Below are positions 54,875 to 63,372 of a stretch of 64,000 nt of DNA, in pieces. Each line of letters starts with the position of its first letter. The stretch's first letter is position 1. The position numbers were made by a program, and so were the translations under genes. The DNA lies in NCBI GenBank assembly GCA_021324155.1, contig JAJPJQ010000045.1, positions 1 to 64,000 on the forward strand. Reading direction: 5' to 3'. The DNA is from Pseudomonadota bacterium (GTDB taxonomy: Bacteria; Desulfobacterota; Binatia; UBA9968). A model generated the notes under the pieces. That model did not search any database, was not told the origin of the DNA, and saw nothing but the letters and a program-made list of their open reading frames with translations.

Positions 54875-56137
54875 GTGAAGCCCTGGCCGGCGCTGCTTCT
54901 GCTTCCGCTGTTGGTCTCTCCCCTGCACGCCGCCGATATTCGCTTCGTCACCTGGCGCGACACGCAAGGGTATTTGGAGCCGCTGATCGCGGATTTCGAG
55001 GCGCATAATCCCGACCTCAAAATCGTCCGCGACGTCGGCCCGCACTCCTCCACCGAATTTCACGACCTGCTCGCGCAAAAATTCCGGAACCGCGACCGCG
55101 AGATGGACGTCTTCTTCATGGACGTGATCTGGCCGGCAGAGTTCGCGTCCGCCGGCTGGGCGCTACCGCTCGACCGCTTCTTTCCGCGCGAGGCGCAAAA
55201 GAAATTCCTTCCCGCGACGATCCGCGCCAATACGTACGCCGGCGCGATCTACGGCGTGCCGCTCTTTGTCGATGCGGGCCTGCTCTATTACCGCAAGGAC
55301 CTGCTGCAAAAATATAAACTTTCGCCGCCGCGCACTTGGCCCGAGTTGGTCGAGCAGGCAAAGACGATTGTCGCCGGCGAGAAACACGCCGGCCTCACGG
55401 GCTTCTCGGGGCAGTTCAAGCAGTACGAGGGCCTCGTCTGTAACATGATGGAATACATTCTCAGCAACAACGGGGACCTATGGGACGAGACGCGGCTTTC
55501 CGGGGCGCTTCGCTTCCCCGCGGCGCAGGAAGCGGCGCGCTTCGTGCGCGACCGTATCATCGGCGAGATAGCGCATCGCGGCGTGCTCGCCTATCAGGAG
55601 CCCGAGTCGCTCGCGCTATTCAGCGAGGGCCGGGCGGTCTTCCACCGCAACTGGCCTTACGCGTGGGCGGAGGCGAACGACGCGCATAAATCGAAAATCG
55701 CCGGCCAGGTCGGGATGACGACGCTGCCGGCGTTTCCCGGCGGCTCGAGCGCGGCGGCGCTCGGCGGCTGGCAGCTCGGCATCAGCCGCTATTCGCGGCG
55801 CCCCGAACTCGCCTGGCACTTCGTCGAATTCATGACGCGCGCCGAGACGCAGAGGCGCATCGCACTCCAGACCGGCCGCGGCATGGCGCGCGAGGCGGTT
55901 TACCGCGACCCCGAAGTGCTGGAGAAATATCCGCAGTTCCGCATGCAGCTCGCCGTCTCGATGCGCGCGGTGCCGCGCCCGACGACGCCCGTGTACGTGC
56001 CGCTGTCGAACATCATGCAGCGCTACTTCAGCACCGCGATCTCGGCGCGCGATTCGGACATCGACCGCCTCGCGCGCCACGCCGACCGCGAGATGGACCG
56101 CGTCCTCGACCTGCTGCGGCCGAGGGCGGCGCGATGA
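54875..56137 (+). CDS. Sugar-type ABC solute-binding protein (family 1)
   Basis: A 420-residue exported binding protein starting at GTG 54875 with a signal sequence ending LHAAD. DIRFVTWRDTQGYLEPLIADFE is the usual family 1 start. RNWPYAWAEAND and GGWQLGISRYSRRPELAWHFVEFM are the conserved C-lobe parts. It resembles trehalose/maltose and glycerol-phosphate binders. Four overlapping or adjacent genes form the complete importer: binding protein, two permeases and ATPase. The sugar is not determined. Confidence 0.88.
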   Translation: MKPWPALLLLPLLVSPLHAADIRFVTWRDTQGYLEPLIADFEAHNPDLKIVRDVGPHSSTEFHDLLAQKFRNRDREMDVFFMDVIWPAEFASAGWALPLDRFFPREAQKKFLPATIRANTYAGAIYGVPLFVDAGLLYYRKDLLQKYKLSPPRTWPELVEQAKTIVAGEKHAGLTGFSGQFKQYEGLVCNMMEYILSNNGDLWDETRLSGALRFPAAQEAARFVRDRIIGEIAHRGVLAYQEPESLALFSEGRAVFHRNWPYAWAEANDAHKSKIAGQVGMTTLPAFPGGSSAAALGGWQLGISRYSRRPELAWHFVEFMTRAETQRRIALQTGRGMAREAVYRDPEVLEKYPQFRMQLAVSMRAVPRPTTPVYVPLSNIMQRYFSTAISARDSDIDRLARHADREMDRVLDLLRPRAAR

Positions 56138-57024
56138 AGCGCGCCGACCGCGCCGCCGTCTGGTTCGTCCTGCCGAGCCTGTTTCTCGTCGCGCTATTTT
56201 CCATCTATCCGATCTGCGCCTCCGTGCGGCTGGGCTTTTACCGCACGATCCTCATGCTACCGTGGCTGGGCGAGAAATTCGTCGGCCTGGAGAACTACGC
56301 CGACCTCGCCACCGACGCGGTCGCGCTGCAATCGCTCGGCGTGACACTCCTATTCGTCGGGGCCAGCGCGACGATGGAAGTGCTGGTTGGCGCGGGCATG
56401 GCCCTGCTGTTGAACGAATCGTTTCGCGGCCGCGGGCTCGTGCGCGCCGCGGTGCTGGTGCCGTGGGCGATTCCCACGGTCGTCTCCTCGCAGATGTGGC
56501 GCTACATCTTCAACTACCGGTACGGGCTTTTCAACTTTCTTGTTTTCGGCCGCGATACTTCGCGCTATATCGCGCCGCTCGCCGAGCCCTGGTTGGCGCG
56601 CGCCGCGATCATTTTCGCCGACGTGTGGAAGACGAGCTCGTTCGCCGCGCTGATCGTTCTCGCGGGACTGCAGACGATTCCCGACGAGCTCTACGAAGCG
56701 GCGGAGGTCGACGGCGCCGGCGCGTGGCAAAAGCTCCGGCGCATCACGCTGCCGCTGTTGAAGCCGGCGCTGCTGCTCGCGCTGCTGTTCCGCACAATCG
56801 ATGCGTTCAAGGTTTTCGATCTCGTCTTCGTCATGACGCAGGGCGGCCCGGCCGACGCAACCAACGTGCTGCAGTTCTACGGCTATAAAAAGATCTTCGC
56901 GGAGGGCATGATCGGCTACGGCTCGGCGATCGCCGTCGGCGTCTTTCTCATCTCGCTCGCGCTCGCTCTGCTCTACATAAGGCTCATCGGCGCGCGCGTG
57001 CTCGAGCCCGGAGCCGCGCGGTGA
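56134..57024 (+). CDS. Sugar ABC transporter permease (MalF/UgpA-like)
   Basis: A 296-residue inner-membrane protein with six helices. The EAA loop is ELYEAAEVDGAGAWQKLRRITLP (about 188-210; consensus EAA-G-P). KVFDLVFVMTQGGPADATNVL is typical of MalF-type permeases. It overlaps the binding protein gene by four bases and the second permease by four bases. Confidence 0.93.
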   Translation: MKRADRAAVWFVLPSLFLVALFSIYPICASVRLGFYRTILMLPWLGEKFVGLENYADLATDAVALQSLGVTLLFVGASATMEVLVGAGMALLLNESFRGRGLVRAAVLVPWAIPTVVSSQMWRYIFNYRYGLFNFLVFGRDTSRYIAPLAEPWLARAAIIFADVWKTSSFAALIVLAGLQTIPDELYEAAEVDGAGAWQKLRRITLPLLKPALLLALLFRTIDAFKVFDLVFVMTQGGPADATNVLQFYGYKKIFAEGMIGYGSAIAVGVFLISLALALLYIRLIGARVLEPGAAR

Positions 57025-57833
57025 AAACATTCCTGCTGCCGCTCGCGGTCGCCGCCGTCGGAATCTACAGTCTGCTGCCTTTTCTCTGGTTCGTCCTCGC
57101 GTCGTGGAAGAGTCCCGCGCAGCTGACGGCGATTCCGCCGGTAATCGTTCCGGAGTTTCACTGGGGCTTCTACCGCTCGGCGATCGTCAATTACGGTCTG
57201 CTCGGCTACATCGAGAACAGCGCGATCGTCGCCGCCGCCACGACGGTCGTGAGCATCGCGATCGGCGCGCTCGCCGCCTACGCGCTGACGCGGTTTCACG
57301 CGGCCTGGCTCAGGTGGTATCTACTCGTTCTCCTCTGCGTCTCGATGTTCCCGCAGATCGCGGTCGCGGGGCCGGTCTGGCGCATCCTCGACGCGCTCGG
57401 CTGGCTCAACCGCTATCCTGGAATTATCGTCGCGTATATCTCCTTCTCGCTGCCGCTCGCGATCTGGATTCTCAGCACATTCTTCAAAGAGCTGCCGTAC
57501 GAGATCGAAGAAGCAGCGCTTGTCGACGGCTGCACGCGCGCGCAGGCGCTCAGAAGAATCGTCCTGCCGCTCGCGGCGCCGGGCATCTTCACCGCGGCGA
57601 TTCTCGTCTTCATCTACGCCTGGAACGAGTTCTTCTTCGCGCTGATCATCCTGACCTCGCCGCCGCTCCAAACCTTGCCCGTCGGCATCGCGCTCTTTCC
57701 CGGCGAATACACGATCCCTTGGGGCGAGCTTGCCGCGGCCTCGGCGATCGCGACCTTGCCGCTGATCGCGCTCACGCTCCTCTTCCAGCGCCGCATCGTC
57801 CGCGGCCTCTCGGCCGGCGCGGTGAAGGGCTAA
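57021..57833 (+). CDS. Sugar ABC transporter permease (MalG/UgpE-like)
   Basis: A 270-residue, six-helix permease with the EAA loop EIEEAALVDGCTRAQALRRIVLPLAAPG (about 161-188) and YAWNEFFFALII. Together with MalF-like it forms the membrane channel of the importer. It starts at GTG 57021 inside the previous gene and is followed after two bases by the ATPase. Confidence 0.93.
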   Translation: MKTFLLPLAVAAVGIYSLLPFLWFVLASWKSPAQLTAIPPVIVPEFHWGFYRSAIVNYGLLGYIENSAIVAAATTVVSIAIGALAAYALTRFHAAWLRWYLLVLLCVSMFPQIAVAGPVWRILDALGWLNRYPGIIVAYISFSLPLAIWILSTFFKELPYEIEEAALVDGCTRAQALRRIVLPLAAPGIFTAAILVFIYAWNEFFFALIILTSPPLQTLPVGIALFPGEYTIPWGELAAASAIATLPLIALTLLFQRRIVRGLSAGAVKG

Positions 57834-57835
57834 CG

Positions 57836-58906
57836 ATGGCTTCGCTCACGGTCCAAAACATCTCGAAATCTTTTGGGCAGGCGGGCGTCATTAAAAATCT
57901 CTCCTTCGAAGTGCGCGACGGCGAATTCTGTGTGCTGCTCGGTCCGTCCGGCTGCGGCAAAACGACGCTGCTGCGCATCATCGCCGGATTGGAGGAGGCG
58001 TCCGGCGGCACGATCGTGATCGGCGACCGGCGCGTCGACACGCTGGCGCCCCGCGATCGCGACCTCGCGTTCGTATTCCAGACCTACGCGCTTTATCCGC
58101 ATCTCACGGTCGCGGAGAATCTCGCCTTCACGCTCGAAGTGCGCGGCGCGGCGCGCGCTGAGATCCGCCGCCGGGTCGACGAGACGGCGAAGACCCTCGG
58201 CCTCGACGGGCTGCTCGCGCGCAAACCGCGCGAGCTCTCCGGCGGACAGCGGCAGCGCGTCGCTGTCGGCCGCGCGATTATCCGGCACCCGAAGCTTTTT
58301 CTCTTCGACGAACCGCTATCGAACCTCGACGCGGCGCTCCGTGGCGAGATGCGCGGCGAGCTCGCGCGCCTGCACAAGCGCCTCGGTGCGACGATCCTCT
58401 ACGTGACGCACGACCAGGCCGAGGCGATGACGCTTGCCGACAAGATCATCGTGCTCGACCGCGGCGCCATCCAGCAGACCGGCGCTCCCGCCGAAATCTA
58501 TCATGCGCCGGCCAATCTTTTTGTCGCCGGCTTCGTCGGCAGCCCGCGCATGAACTTCGCCGAAGGCGCCGTCAACGGCGCAGGTTTGTTCATCGGCGAG
58601 GATTGCCGCTTCGATGTATCGGAAATGCTGCCGGATAACGTTAAACGCGGAGACACGCCGCTTACGATAGGCATTCGACCGGAAGACTTAACGATCGCCG
58701 CAGATGGACCGGCGGCGATCGAGGGCCGCGTCGAAATCGTCGAGGATTTAGGCTCCGACAAATTCGTCCACGTCGCGAGCGCCGGGCGGGGCTGGGTCGC
58801 GCGCATGGCGCCCGAGGCGCCGCTGAAGCCGGGCGGTGCCGTGCGGCTTCGTGCGGCCGACGGAAAACTCCACATCTTCCACAGCGGCCGGCGCATCGGC
58901 CGATAG
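57836..58906 (+). CDS. Sugar ABC transporter ATPase (MalK/UgpC-like)
   Basis: A 356-residue ATPase: Walker A GPSGCGKTTLLRIIAG, signature LSGGQRQRVAVGRAI, Walker B LFLFDEP, switch THDQAEAM. The C-terminal OB/TOBE domain (about 240-356, with GIRPEDL) is the regulatory part of MalK-like proteins. It ends the four-gene operon. ATG 57836 is chosen because a longer frame runs through the permease gene. Confidence 0.93.
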   Translation: MASLTVQNISKSFGQAGVIKNLSFEVRDGEFCVLLGPSGCGKTTLLRIIAGLEEASGGTIVIGDRRVDTLAPRDRDLAFVFQTYALYPHLTVAENLAFTLEVRGAARAEIRRRVDETAKTLGLDGLLARKPRELSGGQRQRVAVGRAIIRHPKLFLFDEPLSNLDAALRGEMRGELARLHKRLGATILYVTHDQAEAMTLADKIIVLDRGAIQQTGAPAEIYHAPANLFVAGFVGSPRMNFAEGAVNGAGLFIGEDCRFDVSEMLPDNVKRGDTPLTIGIRPEDLTIAADGPAAIEGRVEIVEDLGSDKFVHVASAGRGWVARMAPEAPLKPGGAVRLRAADGKLHIFHSGRRIGR

Positions 58907-59021
58907 TCGTAGATTTACCTGCATCCAGTAAACATCTGGATTGACCCAACCTGCTCCGGAGCTAGAAGTGAATGAGCAGCGGTTCCGCTGCAATTTAAAT
59001 TCCACGAAAGGGGGTGAGTCA

Positions 59022-59351
59022 ATGTCATTGAAAACATTGCTCGCCATTATGGCTATCGTCCCGCTGGTGGGTCTCGCCGCGTGCAAGAACAACGCGAGGG
59101 ACAACAGCTCGGGAACGAACCTCTCGAGAAACAGCGGCGATACGGGCACGACCAGCAGCTCAGGCGGAACGGTCGGCAGCTCGCCAACCTCTCCGACGCC
59201 TAGCTCGCCGGGATCTTCGCCAAGCGGGTCGGCGTCATCCGAGCAGAGCTCCTCGGGCTCGCCGATGGATTCGGGCGCAGGCTCGGCGGCAGGCTCGAGC
59301 TCGGCCGGCGGCGAATCGGGCAGCTCCAACGCCGCGGGTCAGCGCGGATAA
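59022..59351 (+). CDS. Small Ser/Gly-rich lipoprotein
   Basis: A 109-residue protein. The signal sequence ends with the lipobox LAAC (C about 21). The remainder is low complexity, made almost entirely of Ser, Gly, Ala, Pro and Thr, so it is probably disordered. AAAGGGGGTGAG lies before ATG 59022. No family is recognised. Such proteins are often surface-exposed linkers or stress-related. It is followed by a strong terminator at 59421. Confidence 0.6.
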   Translation: MSLKTLLAIMAIVPLVGLAACKNNARDNSSGTNLSRNSGDTGTTSSSGGTVGSSPTSPTPSSPGSSPSGSASSEQSSSGSPMDSGAGSAAGSSSAGGESGSSNAAGQRG

Positions 59352-59420
59352 TGAAACTGGCGTAGTCGCAGCTTCGCTGCGACTTTAATCCAGCCGCGAA
59401 CATAGGCACGGCTGGAAATA

Positions 59421-59455
59421 AAAAGGCCGCCGGCATCAGCCGGCGGCCTTTTTTT
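59421..59455. terminator. Bidirectional intrinsic terminator
   Basis: Perfect 14-base arms AAAAGGCCGCCGGC and GCCGGCGGCCTTTT enclose ATCA and are followed by further T residues. It separates the converging lipoprotein and exported-protein genes and can work in both directions. Confidence 0.93.
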
Positions 59456-59481
59456 GTTCATGCAGCACTCGCTGCAATGAC

Positions 59482-59808
59482 TTAGTCGTGACGGTAGTAA
59501 TCGTACCAACCGTTATTTTGCGCGAAGTCACGCCGATCGTGTCTCAGCTCCGCCATGTCGCGGCGCAGCCTCGCCTCGTCATCGCGAATTTTCTGCTCGT
59601 CCAACGCGAGCTGTCTGCGTCCGGCACCGTTGCGGAGATGCCTGTTATAAATGTTGCGGTCGCGAGCCAGTTGCTCTTGATCGCGGTCGATTACCCTCTG
59701 GTCGTAGCGGATCTCGCCGCGGTACTGGGCGTGAACGGGAGCGGAGACGCCGATGAGAGATCCTGCCAGTAAGCCGCCTATGACAATGTTCTTGTACGAT
59801 TTCTTCAT
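59482..59808 (-). CDS. Exported charged protein of unknown function
   Basis: A 108-residue protein with a signal peptide (about 1-27, ending VHAQ). The body is strongly charged and helical, rich in Asp, Arg and Gln (RVIDRDQEQLARDRNIYNRH, then ALDEQKIRDDEARLRRDM), probably a coiled coil. It ends in aromatic residues (WYDYYRHD). AAAGGAGGGAG lies before ATG 59808. No family is recognised; periplasmic stress proteins of similar make-up are known. It is likely independent of the sugar-phosphate genes. Confidence 0.65.
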   Translation of the reverse strand: MKKSYKNIVIGGLLAGSLIGVSAPVHAQYRGEIRYDQRVIDRDQEQLARDRNIYNRHLRNGAGRRQLALDEQKIRDDEARLRRDMAELRHDRRDFAQNNGWYDYYRHD

Positions 59809-59920
59809 ATCTCCCTCCTTTGCGGGCCCGAAGGCCTCGACGATTAAAAACAGCAACGCGCGTGCCAGGAAAAACGTACGGCATACGGCGTATTTTCAGC
59901 GCAGAAAAAGAGTGACGGGT

Positions 59921-59950
59921 GAAGAATCGTGCGGGAGGGGAAGATTCTTC
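59921..59950. promoter_or_regulatory. Inverted repeat upstream of the exported-protein gene
   Basis: GAAGAATC and GATTCTTC (eight-base perfect arms) lie 14 bases apart in the gap between the exported-protein and pgl genes. They could be an operator or an end-of-transcript hairpin for pgl. Just downstream for the exported-protein gene is a further palindrome, ATACGGCGTAT. Confidence 0.35.
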
Positions 59951-59979
59951 CTTAGGGTGAATACCCCAGGCGTATCAAC

Positions 59980-60708
59980 TCACAAATGCGCCGCGGCTTC
60001 CTTATCGAGAAACCACGACAATCGACCGTTCGTCGGCGCTACGCGCGCGGCGGGAAGATCGGCGCCGTCGCGTAGCGTTTGTTTAACCACGCCGGCTTTC
60101 GCTTTGCCCGCGACGAGAAAAGCTACTTCGGCGGCGGAGTTCAACACCGGCAGCGTGAATGTGATGCGGTACGTCTTGAGCTTCTCGACATAGGCCGCGA
60201 TCACTAGCCGCTCTCTTTCTGCGAGCGCAGCGCTGCCCGGAAACAGCGACGCGGTATGGCCCTCCTCGCCGATGCCGAGGAGAATGAGATCGAAGCGGGG
60301 AAATGTGCCGGGAGGCGATGCAAAAAAATCGCCTAGAGCGGCTTCATATGCCGCGGCGGCTTTTTCGGGTCCGCGCTCGGTCTCGATGCGATGAATGTTC
60401 GCCTGCGGCGCCGGCACGCGCGCAAGCAGCGCCTCGCACGCCATGCGATAGTTGCTGTCGGAATGATCGGCCGGCACCGAGCGCTCGTCACCCCAGAAAA
60501 AATGCACCCGGTCCCACGCGATCCGCGAGCGGAATTCGTCGGCGGCGAGCGCCGCGTAGAGCGCGCGCGGCGTGTTGCCACCCGAAAGCGCGACCGCGAA
60601 GCGTCCCGCGCGCGCAATCGCCTCGTCCGCCGCGCGCATCCACTCGAGCCCGGCTTTGCGGGCGAGATCAGCGATATCGGCGCAGACGATTTCCTCGTAC
60701 TGCGTCAT
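59980..60708 (-). CDS. pgl: 6-phosphogluconolactonase
   Basis: A 242-residue protein of the glucosamine-6-phosphate isomerase/6-phosphogluconolactonase (NagB/DevB) family, which hydrolyses 6-phosphogluconolactone. LSGGNTPRALYAAL, VHFFWGDERSVPADHSDSN and GIGEEGHTASLFPG are the conserved motifs. ATG 60708 overlaps the glk stop (ATGA). It is the last gene of the gnd-zwf-glk-pgl series. Confidence 0.93.
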   Translation of the reverse strand: MTQYEEIVCADIADLARKAGLEWMRAADEAIARAGRFAVALSGGNTPRALYAALAADEFRSRIAWDRVHFFWGDERSVPADHSDSNYRMACEALLARVPAPQANIHRIETERGPEKAAAAYEAALGDFFASPPGTFPRFDLILLGIGEEGHTASLFPGSAALAERERLVIAAYVEKLKTYRITFTLPVLNSAAEVAFLVAGKAKAGVVKQTLRDGADLPAARVAPTNGRLSWFLDKEAAAHL

Positions 60709-61691
60709 GATCCGTCCTGCGCGTGTGCGCCGTAATATGCCGCGCCGCGAAGCGCCGTCTCTTCGTTGAGGATAACCTGGACCGGGACCCGCGCCAGCAG
60801 CTCGGCGTATCGGCCTTTGCCGACAAACGACTTCATAAACGTGCCGTCCAGGAGCTTTTTGAGGATCTTCGGCGCGATGCCGCCGCCGACGCATACGCCG
60901 CCGAGCGCCTTGGCCCTGAGCGCCAGGTTGCCCGCCTCGGCACCATAAGAGGACGCGAAGATATCGAGCGCGTGCACGCAGATCTCGGCCTCGCCGGCGA
61001 GCGCCGTCAGTGAAATCGCGGCGGTCGGATCCTGCTTTGCGAGCCGGTCGGGGAGCCACGCGGGCACCTCGTAACGGCCCGAGTCCTTGAGGAAGTTATA
61101 AATGTTGAAAATCCCCGGGCCGGAGATCACCCGCTCGTAGCTCACGTGGCCGAAGCGGGCCGCAAGGTACGAAAGCAGCTCGATGTGCTGCGGCGTGTGC
61201 GGCGCGTAGTCGGCGTGGCCGCCCTCTGAAGCGAGCACGCGATAAGCGCCGCCGACCGGATACAGAATGGCCTCGCCGAGACCGGTGCCGGCGGCGATCA
61301 GGGCCATGTTCGCGCGCGGGTCGCAGCTGCCGACGTTCAGCACGGTGTATTCGGAGCTATCGAGCGTGCCCGCGCCGTAGCCCGTCGCCTCGAGGTCATT
61401 GAGCAGAGCGACGGAGCCTAGTCCGAGATGGCGCGCGAGGGCGCGGCCGTCGATGAACCAAGGCAGGTTCGGCGTTTTAACGGTCTCGTCGATGACGGGT
61501 CCGGCGACGCCGAAGCATGCGCCGGTCGGCGCCAACGGATAGGCCGCGGTAAAGTCGTTCAGGACGGCTTCAAGCGAAGGATAATCTTTGCTGGGGAAAA
61601 TTTTCTTTGCACGTTGGACGAGCTTTCCGGCATCGAGGGTAAATAGCGCGATCCGCGTCTTCGTTCCCCCGATGTCGCCGGCCAGGATCAT
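60705..61691 (-). CDS. glk: Glucokinase
   Basis: A 328-residue glucokinase of the Glk (bacterial ROK-unrelated) family that makes glucose 6-phosphate. LAGDIGGTKTRIALF is the ATP-binding phosphate-1 motif, NDLEATGYGAGTL the conserved phosphorylation-site region, and LIAAGTGLGEAILYP and EGGHADYAP the glucose site. I start at ATG 61691; a longer frame would add ten residues translated from an intergenic repeat. It overlaps pgl by four bases. Confidence 0.93.
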   Translation of the reverse strand: MILAGDIGGTKTRIALFTLDAGKLVQRAKKIFPSKDYPSLEAVLNDFTAAYPLAPTGACFGVAGPVIDETVKTPNLPWFIDGRALARHLGLGSVALLNDLEATGYGAGTLDSSEYTVLNVGSCDPRANMALIAAGTGLGEAILYPVGGAYRVLASEGGHADYAPHTPQHIELLSYLAARFGHVSYERVISGPGIFNIYNFLKDSGRYEVPAWLPDRLAKQDPTAAISLTALAGEAEICVHALDIFASSYGAEAGNLALRAKALGGVCVGGGIAPKILKKLLDGTFMKSFVGKGRYAELLARVPVQVILNEETALRGAAYYGAHAQDGS

Positions 61692-61837
61692 AGTTTCAGG
61701 TTTAAGGTTTTCGAGTTTCACGTAAAGACGTTCATGAGGTGAAATCCGAAGCGTGCTTTGTCAGTCCCCGTATGTGGACGTCCTTTTTTGAGATCTTCCG
61801 ATATTTGAAACCGTAAACCTGAAACTAGAAACGTCTG
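61692..61837. repeat. TAGTTTCAGGTTT inverted repeat between zwf and glk (locus 5)
   Basis: The left end reads TAGTTTCAGGTTTAAGGTTT on the plus strand. The right end, read on the minus strand, gives TAGTTTCAGGTTTACGGTTT, a near-perfect terminal inverted repeat about 130 bases apart. The interior has no open frame or clear structure. It is the clearest copy of the repeat family. Confidence 0.7.
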
Positions 61838-63370
61838 TTATAGTTTCCGCCAATGATGGCCGTCCTTTTCGATGAATGCGTCCGCCTCTTTTGGCCCCCA
61901 GCTTCCCGCCGGATAGCCGGGAATGAAATCGCTCCGCGTCTTGTGCCACGCATCGATCAGCGGCGTCAGAAGGCTCCACGCGAGCTCGACCCAATCCTGG
62001 CGCGTAAACAGCGTCGAGTCGCCGCGCAGCGCATCGACAAGCAGCGTCTCGTAGGCCTCGGGAGGCGCGGCGCCGAAGGCGACTTCGTAATCGAAGTCGA
62101 GGCTGAGCGAGTTGACGCAGACTTCCGGTCCCGGCGGCTTAACCTCGAATGTAAGCGAAACGCCTTCGTCGGGCTGGATGCGCATGACCAGCACGTTCGA
62201 GCCGAGGCCGTCGACCGCGGCGCACGATTGGAAGAACGACAGAGGCGGCTTTTTGAAGTGGATCGCGATCTCGGTCACGCGCTTCGCGAGCCGCTTGCCC
62301 GAGCGCAAATAAAACGGCACGCCCTGCCAGCGCCAGTTGTCGATCCAGAGCTTAAGCGCCGCGTACGTTTCCGTCGTCGACCCGGAATCGACGCCTTCCT
62401 CCTGGCGGTAGCCCGGCACCGGCTTGCCGTTGATCTCGCCGGCGCCGTACTGGCCGCGGACCGCCTCGTCCGGCGAGATCGGCCGGATCGCGTGCAACAC
62501 TTTCGCCTTTTCGTCGTGCACCGCGTCGGCGGCGAAGAACGCCGGCGGCTCCATCGCCGTCATGCACACGAGCTGCAAGAGATGATTCTGAAACATGTCG
62601 CGCAGCGCGCCCGCCTGCTCGTAATATCCGCCGCGGCTCTCCACCCCGACGGTCTCGGCCGCGGTGATCTGCACGTAATCGACGTAGCGCCGATTCCAGA
62701 TCGGCTCGAAGACGGCGTTGCCGAAACGAAAGACGAGAATGTTCTGCACCGTCTCCTTTCCGAGATAATGATCGATGCGGTAGATCTGACTCTCGTCGAA
62801 GAACTCGTGCAGCTCGCGATTGAGCTGCCGCGCGGTGTCGAGATCGGTGCCGAACGGCTTTTCGACGACGAGCCGGGTCCAGCCGCCGGTTTCCTGATGG
62901 CGGCCGGCGAGCCCGGCGACGGCGATCTGGCGCGCCACGGGCGCGTACTGGTCCGGAGGGATCGCTAGATAAAGCACTCTCCTGCCCTCGGTGCTGTGCT
63001 CGCGCTCTAGTTTGTAGAGGCGGTCTTTCATTCGTAGATAGCTGTCCGGCTCGCGGTAGTTGGCGGGGATATAATGAAGCAGGTCGGCGAAGCGCGACCA
63101 TTCGGCCTCGTTTCCGATCCCACCGCGGGAGAAGCGCTCGATAGCCTCGCGCATCTGGCGGCGGAAGTCGTCGTCGCTCACCGCCGATCGGGCGCTGCCG
63201 ACGATGAGCAGCCCCTCGGGCAGACGCCGGTTCACATGAAGATGATACAGCGCAGGAATGAGCTTTCGCTTGTTGAGATCCCCGGTCGCGCCGAAGATCA
63301 CCAGCACGCTGCGCTCCGGGTGCGCCGCGGCGCGCGCGGACTCGCGCAGGGATTCCATCGTCGCTTCCAC
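61838..63370 (-). CDS. zwf: Glucose-6-phosphate 1-dehydrogenase
   Basis: A 510-residue enzyme that oxidises glucose 6-phosphate with NADP. VIFGATGDLNKRKLIPALYHL is the coenzyme loop, IDHYLGKETVQNI carries the active-site residues (His-Lys), and RWQGVPFYLRSGKRL and YETLLVDALRGDSTLF are further conserved blocks. ATG 63358 is an alternative start. It begins two bases after the gnd stop, and its own stop runs into a repeat. Confidence 0.95.
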   Translation of the reverse strand: MEATMESLRESARAAAHPERSVLVIFGATGDLNKRKLIPALYHLHVNRRLPEGLLIVGSARSAVSDDDFRRQMREAIERFSRGGIGNEAEWSRFADLLHYIPANYREPDSYLRMKDRLYKLEREHSTEGRRVLYLAIPPDQYAPVARQIAVAGLAGRHQETGGWTRLVVEKPFGTDLDTARQLNRELHEFFDESQIYRIDHYLGKETVQNILVFRFGNAVFEPIWNRRYVDYVQITAAETVGVESRGGYYEQAGALRDMFQNHLLQLVCMTAMEPPAFFAADAVHDEKAKVLHAIRPISPDEAVRGQYGAGEINGKPVPGYRQEEGVDSGSTTETYAALKLWIDNWRWQGVPFYLRSGKRLAKRVTEIAIHFKKPPLSFFQSCAAVDGLGSNVLVMRIQPDEGVSLTFEVKPPGPEVCVNSLSLDFDYEVAFGAAPPEAYETLLVDALRGDSTLFTRQDWVELAWSLLTPLIDAWHKTRSDFIPGYPAGSWGPKEADAFIEKDGHHWRKL

Positions 63371-63372
63371 GC

